From: Chloroflexota bacterium
GTDB taxonomy: Bacteria > Chloroflexota > Anaerolineae > Aggregatilineales > Phototrophicaceae
NCBI GenBank assembly: GCA_011523705.1
Contig: WTGC01000047.1
Location: 1-47,541 of the forward strand
Reading direction: 5' to 3'
DNA length: 47,541 nt
The notes under the pieces are model-generated. The model saw only the letters and a list, made by a program, of their open reading frames with translations. It was not told where the DNA came from and searched no databases. The position numbers and the translations under genes are program-made. This document shows, piece by piece, positions 42,955 to 47,541 of this stretch; the stretch's first letter is position 1, and each line of letters starts with the position of its first letter.

Positions 42955-44562
42955 ATGCCACGACCCAAAGTTGTTCATCAGCCGAGTACGCAGCAAGCGC
43001 TCAAGCGCGGCATGTCGACGCTGGTGAACGCCATCGCGCCTACGCTGGGACCGACGCCCCGCCATTCTATCGCGCGCAATCAAGGCAAGTTTGAACTGCT
43101 GGACGACGGCGGCGTGATCGCCCGGCGCATTATCGCGCTGCCCGAACAAGAGGACGATGTCGGCGCAATGCTGCTGCGGCAGGTGCTGTGGCAAGTGCAT
43201 CGGCATGTCGGCGATGGCGCCGCCACCACAGCCCTGCTCTATGAGCGAATCTACCAGGAGGGGCTGCGGTTTATCGCCGCCGGCGCGGACCCGATGCGGT
43301 TGCGCGCCCGCCTCATGGCATTGCTCCCGAGAATCAGACAGCGCCTGCTGGCTGACGCGCGCCCGCTCGCCAACGACGAGGAGCTCAAGGCGCTGGCATT
43401 CTCCGTCTGCTATGACGAGGAGATGGCGGCGATTTTGGGCGAAGTGATCAGCGCCCTCGGGCAATACGGCCAGGTCGACATCCGCGCCGGGCACGGACGC
43501 CGCATGGAATACAACTACGTCGAAGGCAGCTACTGGCGCGGCGGCGCCCAATCCAAAGAGATGCTGCGCGGCTTCCACCGCCCAATCGCCGAGATGCATG
43601 ACGCCGCGATTCTGGTGACGGACATGGATATCGAAGAACCGCGCGATCTGGTGCCGGTGATGAGCTTGGCGCTGCGCCGCGGCATCAAGCAACTGCTGCT
43701 GATTGTCGCTTCGATTTCGGACACCGGCTTGTCAGTCGTGCTGGACAAACGCTTACGGGACCAGATTCAGACGATCGTCGTTAAAGTTGACGCGTACCAT
43801 CCGGGCGAGCTCAGCGTCGCACTGGAAGATATTGGGCTGTTAACCGGCGCGCGGCCGCTGCTGCAGAAGGCGGGCGAGTCCCTGGAGGGCGTCCGCGCGG
43901 GCGACTTTGGCCGGGTGCGTTGGGTTTGGGCTGATGACAAGAATTTCGGCTTCGCCAGCGGCAAGTGCGATCCACGACAATTGCGCGAAGTCGTGCGGCG
44001 CCTGCGCCAAGCCTACGCCGCGGCCGAAGACGACGATGATCGCCGGCGCCTGCTCGAGCGGCTGGGACGCTTGAACGGCGGGCTGGCGACCGTCTATGTC
44101 GGCGGCATCGCTGAAGACGAGATCAGGCAGCGCAAAGAGCTGGCGGAACGGGCGATAAGGGCACTGCGGTTGGCGGCCGATCATGGCGTCTTGCCTGGTG
44201 GCGGGCTTGCCTTGCTGCGCTGCCGAGATTCCCTGCTGGCGGAAGTGGAAGAGCAAGCTGAACTCGAGAACCGCGCGGCTCGGCTGATCATGGCGCAGGC
44301 GGTAGAAGCGCCGATACGGCAAATGCTGGCGAACGCCGGCCACGACCCGAGCGAAGCGCTGGCGCAATTGGCGCAGCACGAGGCGAAGGCCGGCTTCGAC
44401 CTCATGCGAGACGAGATCGTCGATTTGGCGGATGCCGGCATCCTTGATGTGGCGCGGGTTCAGATCGAGGCCTTAAATCGCGCTGTATCGAGCGCCGCCC
44501 TGGCGCTGACTATCGATGTGCTCGTGCTGCATCGCGAGCCGGAAACGATGACGGACCCATAA
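42955..44562 (+). CDS. Divergent GroEL/Hsp60-like chaperonin
   Basis: At 535 residues it is close to GroEL length and aligns with E. coli GroEL throughout, from memory. IAPTLGPTPRHSIA replaces the usual VKVTLGPKGRNV, so the phosphate-binding Lys and Gly are lost. LLDDGGVIARRIIALPE matches the segment after it. HVGDGAATTALL keeps the catalytic-type Asp at residue 87 but turns the usual TTT into AAT. ALRLAADHGVLPGGGLALLR and LADAGILDVARVQIEALNRA match the later equatorial regions. No groES is next to it. It is probably a specialised paralogue, not the housekeeping chaperonin. The ATG at 42955 is chosen because homology begins there; the frame is open 66 bases further. A beta-propeller gene follows 2 bases after its stop. 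Confidence 0.87.
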   Translation: MPRPKVVHQPSTQQALKRGMSTLVNAIAPTLGPTPRHSIARNQGKFELLDDGGVIARRIIALPEQEDDVGAMLLRQVLWQVHRHVGDGAATTALLYERIYQEGLRFIAAGADPMRLRARLMALLPRIRQRLLADARPLANDEELKALAFSVCYDEEMAAILGEVISALGQYGQVDIRAGHGRRMEYNYVEGSYWRGGAQSKEMLRGFHRPIAEMHDAAILVTDMDIEEPRDLVPVMSLALRRGIKQLLLIVASISDTGLSVVLDKRLRDQIQTIVVKVDAYHPGELSVALEDIGLLTGARPLLQKAGESLEGVRAGDFGRVRWVWADDKNFGFASGKCDPRQLREVVRRLRQAYAAAEDDDDRRRLLERLGRLNGGLATVYVGGIAEDEIRQRKELAERAIRALRLAADHGVLPGGGLALLRCRDSLLAEVEEQAELENRAARLIMAQAVEAPIRQMLANAGHDPSEALAQLAQHEAKAGFDLMRDEIVDLADAGILDVARVQIEALNRAVSSAALALTIDVLVLHREPETMTDP

Positions 44563-44564
44563 AT

Positions 44565-45425
44565 ATGACGGCGATCAACACGGTTGAGCGAACGAATAGC
44601 CTGCTAGTGGCGGGCGACGCCGTTTACGCAGCGCGACAAAGCGGATTATTTCGGTTTGGCGCTGTCGCCGATGAGCAGAACCTGTTTCGGTCGTGGCTGC
44701 CAGGGGAAGACGTGCCAACGCTGGCAGTCGCGGCGGACCGCGATTTGCTGTTGGCCGGCATCAATGGCGGGGTCGCCCGATCGCTGGATAGCGGAGCGAG
44801 CTGGACTGCGCATCCGTTTCGCGCGCCGGCGCCGCTGGTGACTTGCCTTGCGCTTTCGCCCTGCTTCGAGAGCGATGGCTGCGCGCTGGCTGGCACATTC
44901 GAGGACGGCGTCTTCCGCTCGACCGATGGCGGCGAGAGCTGGCGGGCGGTCAATCATGGCTTGTTCGATCACAGCGTCTATGCGCTGACGCTGTCGCCCA
45001 GTTTCGCAACGGACGGCATTGCTTATGTCGGCACCGGCAGCGGCATCTACCGCAGCGAAAATGGCGGAACCCTCTGGTGGGATCTGATCATGCCAGCCGG
45101 CGACGAAACCGTGCTGAGCCTGGCGCTGGCGGAGAATGGCGCGCTAATTGCTGGCTGCGAAACGCACGCGCTGCTGCGGTCATGCGATGCTGGCGAGAGT
45201 TGGGAGACGCTGCTGGAGACAAACGGTGCGGTAAACGCTTTGGCATTGGCGCGGGACGGGGCGCTCATCGCGCAGGTGGATGACGGCCTATTGCTGTCGC
45301 GCGACGATGGCGCTAGTTGGAGCGAACTGGCGGCCGAGAATGTGGCCTGCATGGCGCTGGACGCCGAGGGCGATACGCTGCTGGTAGCAATGGCGGATGG
45401 GAGCATGAGGCAGCTATACATTTGA
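44565..45425 (+). CDS. Asp-box (BNR/YCF48-like) beta-propeller protein
   Basis: A 286-residue protein of propeller-type repeats with several Asp-box turns: ARSLDSGASWTA, FRSTDGGESWRA, LRSCDAGESWET and LSRDDGASWSE. Between them are repeated LALAxxGxLIAG-type strands. These match sialidase/YCF48-like folds; no enzyme motif is visible, and there is no signal peptide, so it is probably cytosolic, unlike most such propellers. It starts two bases after the GroEL-like stop and is very probably cotranslated. YCF48-like proteins assist assembly of membrane complexes, which makes a folding partnership with the GroEL-like protein conceivable but unproved. Confidence 0.8.
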   Translation: MTAINTVERTNSLLVAGDAVYAARQSGLFRFGAVADEQNLFRSWLPGEDVPTLAVAADRDLLLAGINGGVARSLDSGASWTAHPFRAPAPLVTCLALSPCFESDGCALAGTFEDGVFRSTDGGESWRAVNHGLFDHSVYALTLSPSFATDGIAYVGTGSGIYRSENGGTLWWDLIMPAGDETVLSLALAENGALIAGCETHALLRSCDAGESWETLLETNGAVNALALARDGALIAQVDDGLLLSRDDGASWSELAAENVACMALDAEGDTLLVAMADGSMRQLYI

Positions 45426-45452
45426 ATGGCAGGCCGAAATCGACTGTTGTAC

Positions 45453-45473
45453 GGGCGAGCCGGTGGCTCGCCC
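45453..45473 (+). repeat. Short hairpin repeat, GGGCGAGCC family
   Basis: GGGCGAGCC-GGT-GGCTCGCCC, a perfect 9 bp stem with a 3-base loop, preceded by TGTAC and followed by CCTAC. It lies between the propeller gene and the second fucosidase gene, 28 bases before the latter's ATG. Confidence 0.85.
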
Positions 45474-45501
45474 CTACGATATAGTAGAAAGGCGCTTGGA
45501 A

Positions 45502-46893
45502 ATGACATTTGAACCCACACTTGAATCAGTAAGCGAGCACGAAGTCCCGGACTGGTTTCACGATGCCAAGCTGGGCATCTTCATCCACTGGGGGCTGTAT
45601 TCGGTGCCAGCATGGGCGCCGGCCGGCGGCGATATCGGCGAGGTCTTCCAGAGCGGCGACATGAGCGACTGGTTTCGCGTCAATTCTTATGCCGAGTGGT
45701 ATCTGAATACGCTCAAGTTTGACGACGGTCCCACGCGCGCCTGGCACAACCAGCATTACGGCAGCGACTTCCACTATGATGACTTCGTCGCCGGCTTCAA
45801 TTCGGCATTGAGGCGCTGGGATCCCAACGAGATGGCGGCCCTCTTCAGCGAAGTCAACGCGCGATACGTCGTGCTGACCACGAAACACCATGACGGCTTT
45901 CTGCTTTGGAACAGCGACATCCCCTGCCCACATAAGCCGAATTACCACACCATGCGCGATGTGGTCGGCGATCTGACCGATGCTGTCCGCGATCAGGGAA
46001 TACGCATGGCGCTTTATTATTCCGGCGGGCTGGATTGGGCTTTCAACGAGGCGCGTATTGAAGACGTCGCCGATGTTTGGGGCACGATTGTGCAGAGCCC
46101 CGAATTTGTCGAATACTCAGTCGCGCATTGGAAGGAGTTGATTGACCGCTATCAGCCTTCGATCATGTGGAATGATATCGGCTACCCGGCGGCGGCCGAC
46201 CTGGGCGAGCTCTTCGCCTACTACTACAACAGCGTGCCCGATGGCCTCATCAACGACCGCTTCACCCAATCGCGCGATCAGCGGCCCAAAGTTGGCGAGA
46301 AGCTGACATCGCCCCGCGGTCCCCATTTTGATTACATCACGCCGGAATACGCGACATTCGATGAGATTCAGGAGCTGAAGTGGGAGTGCTGCCGCGGCAT
46401 CGGGCACAGCTTCGGTTACAACCGCGCCGAGGGCGATGAGCAACTGCTGGCCGAGGACGAGCTGATTCACATGTTCGTCGATATCGTCAGCAAGAACGGC
46501 AATCTGCTGCTGAATGTCGGTCCGATGGCTGATGGGACAATTCCGGAGAACCAAGCCGACCGGCTGCGAGCCTTGGGCCGCTGGCTGGATCGCAATGGGG
46601 AAGCCATCTTCGATACCCGCCCCTGGCGGCGCGCCGAGGGAAAGACGACGCAGGGCTTGGATCTCCGCTTTACCGCGACGGATGGCGCGCTTTACGCCAC
46701 CCTGCTGGGCAAACCAGCCGAGAGCGAGATCCGCATTGAGAGCCTGGAGGCCCCCGCCGGCGCGAGCATTCAATTGCTTGGTCGGTATGGCGATTTGGAG
46801 TGGGCGCAAGACGGCTCGGACCTGGTGATTCGCTTGCCGGACTTGCCCGAGGCGCCGGCGCATTCGCTAGGGATTCAGGGCATGGGTGACTAG
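45502..46893 (+). CDS. Alpha-L-fucosidase, GH29 (second copy)
   Basis: A 463-residue GH29 enzyme, clearly diverged from the first (36388). FHDAKLGIFIHWGLYSVPAW is the N-terminal signature, NARYVVLTTKHHDGFLLWNS follows, and the nucleophile Asp is in IMWNDIGYPAAADL, matching the WNDxGxP pattern of bacterial alpha-fucosidases. After the barrel comes NLLLNVGPMADGTIPENQAD and a C-terminal beta domain. No signal peptide is visible. GAAAGG at 45487-45492 supports the ATG at 45502; an in-frame start at 45463 lies inside the upstream hairpin repeat. The last 8 bases overlap the start of the MFS gene. Confidence 0.94.
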   Translation: MTFEPTLESVSEHEVPDWFHDAKLGIFIHWGLYSVPAWAPAGGDIGEVFQSGDMSDWFRVNSYAEWYLNTLKFDDGPTRAWHNQHYGSDFHYDDFVAGFNSALRRWDPNEMAALFSEVNARYVVLTTKHHDGFLLWNSDIPCPHKPNYHTMRDVVGDLTDAVRDQGIRMALYYSGGLDWAFNEARIEDVADVWGTIVQSPEFVEYSVAHWKELIDRYQPSIMWNDIGYPAAADLGELFAYYYNSVPDGLINDRFTQSRDQRPKVGEKLTSPRGPHFDYITPEYATFDEIQELKWECCRGIGHSFGYNRAEGDEQLLAEDELIHMFVDIVSKNGNLLLNVGPMADGTIPENQADRLRALGRWLDRNGEAIFDTRPWRRAEGKTTQGLDLRFTATDGALYATLLGKPAESEIRIESLEAPAGASIQLLGRYGDLEWAQDGSDLVIRLPDLPEAPAHSLGIQGMGD

Positions 46894-47541
46894 CTTGACA
46901 CAAAAAGTCGATTCAACTGTCGAAAGAAATCTGCCCTGGAATTTCTCGGTCAATCTGATCGATATCACCTTCATCACCCTGGCTTTCAGCATCATCTCGC
47001 GCGAGACGATCACGCCGCTCTTGATCAGCAATTTGACCGACTCCAAGATCGCCATCGGATTGGCGCCGGCGATCTACAGCATCGCCTATTACTTGCCGCA
47101 GCTCTTCGCCGCCAATCACGCCGAGCGCTTGAAACGCAAGCTGCCCTTTGTCATGCTTGTGGGCGGTTTGCTGGAGCGCGTGCCTTATCTCTTCGCCGGT
47201 CTGGCGATTCTGCTCTTCGCCGAGAGCGCGCCCATCATCGCCTTGCTCTGTCTTTATCTGGTGATCGGGCTGGGCGCTTTGGGCAATGGCGTGGCGACGC
47301 CGGCCTGGTTCAGCATGATCGGCAAGGTGCTACCGGTCAATCGACGCGGCATCTTCTTCGGCGTCAGCGAAGGCTTGGGCACGCTGATGGGCATCATCGG
47401 CGCCTTGTTCGTCGGCCGCGTGCTGGACGAGATGGGCTACCCGCTGAATTTCGCGACTCTGTTTCTCGTCGCCGCCGTCTTCATGGGCATCTCCTGGATC
47501 GGCTTGGCGCTGAACCGCGAGCCGGAAAGCCCGATCGTCAA
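46886..47541 (+). CDS. MFS transporter, truncated by window end
   Basis: An open frame of 218 codons running off the right edge. Several membrane helices are visible (IDITFITLAFSIISRE, then YLFAGLAILLFAESAPIIAL, LYLVIGLGALGNGVATPAWF, FGVSEGLGTLMGIIGALFVG), along with the basic loop ERLKRKLPFV typical after the second helix of MFS carriers. The start is GTG at 46886, overlapping the fucosidase stop; AGGG at 46877-46880 is 5 bases upstream. TTG at 46895 is an alternative. Its position suggests export or import of fucose or oligosaccharides. Confidence 0.82.
   Translation, partial: MTSLTQKVDSTVERNLPWNFSVNLIDITFITLAFSIISRETITPLLISNLTDSKIAIGLAPAIYSIAYYLPQLFAANHAERLKRKLPFVMLVGGLLERVPYLFAGLAILLFAESAPIIALLCLYLVIGLGALGNGVATPAWFSMIGKVLPVNRRGIFFGVSEGLGTLMGIIGALFVGRVLDEMGYPLNFATLFLVAAVFMGISWIGLALNREPESPIV

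Overview
The window looks like chromosomal DNA of an uncultured, probably monoderm bacterium, most plausibly Chloroflexota (Anaerolineae or a relative). This rests on gene content, not on a search: secreted or lipid-anchored SH3b proteins with Thr/Ala/Pro linkers, an LppX/LprG-like protein, a TIR-FHA protein, a DUF309 protein with a receiver-like N-terminus, a divergent second GroEL and sugar ABC transporters with Tat-exported binding proteins, and no outer-membrane assembly genes. The DNA is GC-rich by eye. TTG and GTG starts are common and often carry a good Shine-Dalgarno. I see no transposase, integrase, phage gene, rRNA or CRISPR array.

Layout. (1) 1-16240 is mostly housekeeping: deoC, a secreted Met/Asp-rich SH3b protein, a PucR-type regulator, acpS, a methyltransferase, then a same-strand run with a Cys-poor FmdB-like protein, a SixA-nitroreductase fusion, an epimerase, guaA, a stand-alone RAM domain and a lipoprotein. 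An OmpR-type response regulator with a damaged phosphorylation site, a methyltransferase/GT4 pair, an S9 peptidase and a DUF309 protein follow. (2) 16385-18195 is a near-consensus promoter, a DUF177 protein and a primary-type sigma factor. (3) 18192-31678 is envelope and surface biology: an epimerase, an M28 peptidase lipoprotein, GT4 plus TIR-FHA, a class A penicillin-binding protein, a GT2, an LppX-like protein, a polyprenyl diphosphate synthase and two small surface proteins. (4) tRNA-Arg(ACG) with a clear terminator. (5) 32447-47541 is a catabolic island: PhyH dioxygenase, sulfatase, Ldh2-type dehydrogenase, two GH29 alpha-L-fucosidases, an FG-GAP/ASPIC-UnbV protein, a three-gene sugar importer and a truncated MFS transporter. 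A divergent GroEL and an Asp-box propeller sit in the middle. The island fits uptake and breakdown of fucose-containing, perhaps sulfated, glycans.

The non-coding DNA is patterned. A roughly 135-155 bp composite element (C-rich hairpin at one end, G-rich tail at the other) occurs twice complete and twice as an end fragment. One copy supplies the C-terminal codons of the Ldh2 gene and another abuts the deoC start. A second family of short hairpins, GGGCGAGCC-GGT-GGCTCGCCC, is scattered in intergenic gaps, and a nested double palindrome lies at 37652-37737. An 18 bp inverted repeat bounds a 364 bp gene-free block after the tRNA.

The strongest candidates for unusual biology are the response regulator lacking its phospho-acceptor Asp, the TIR-FHA protein coupled to a glycosyltransferase, the divergent GroEL/propeller pair and the SixA-nitroreductase fusion. 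None is proved to be a new system from sequence alone.
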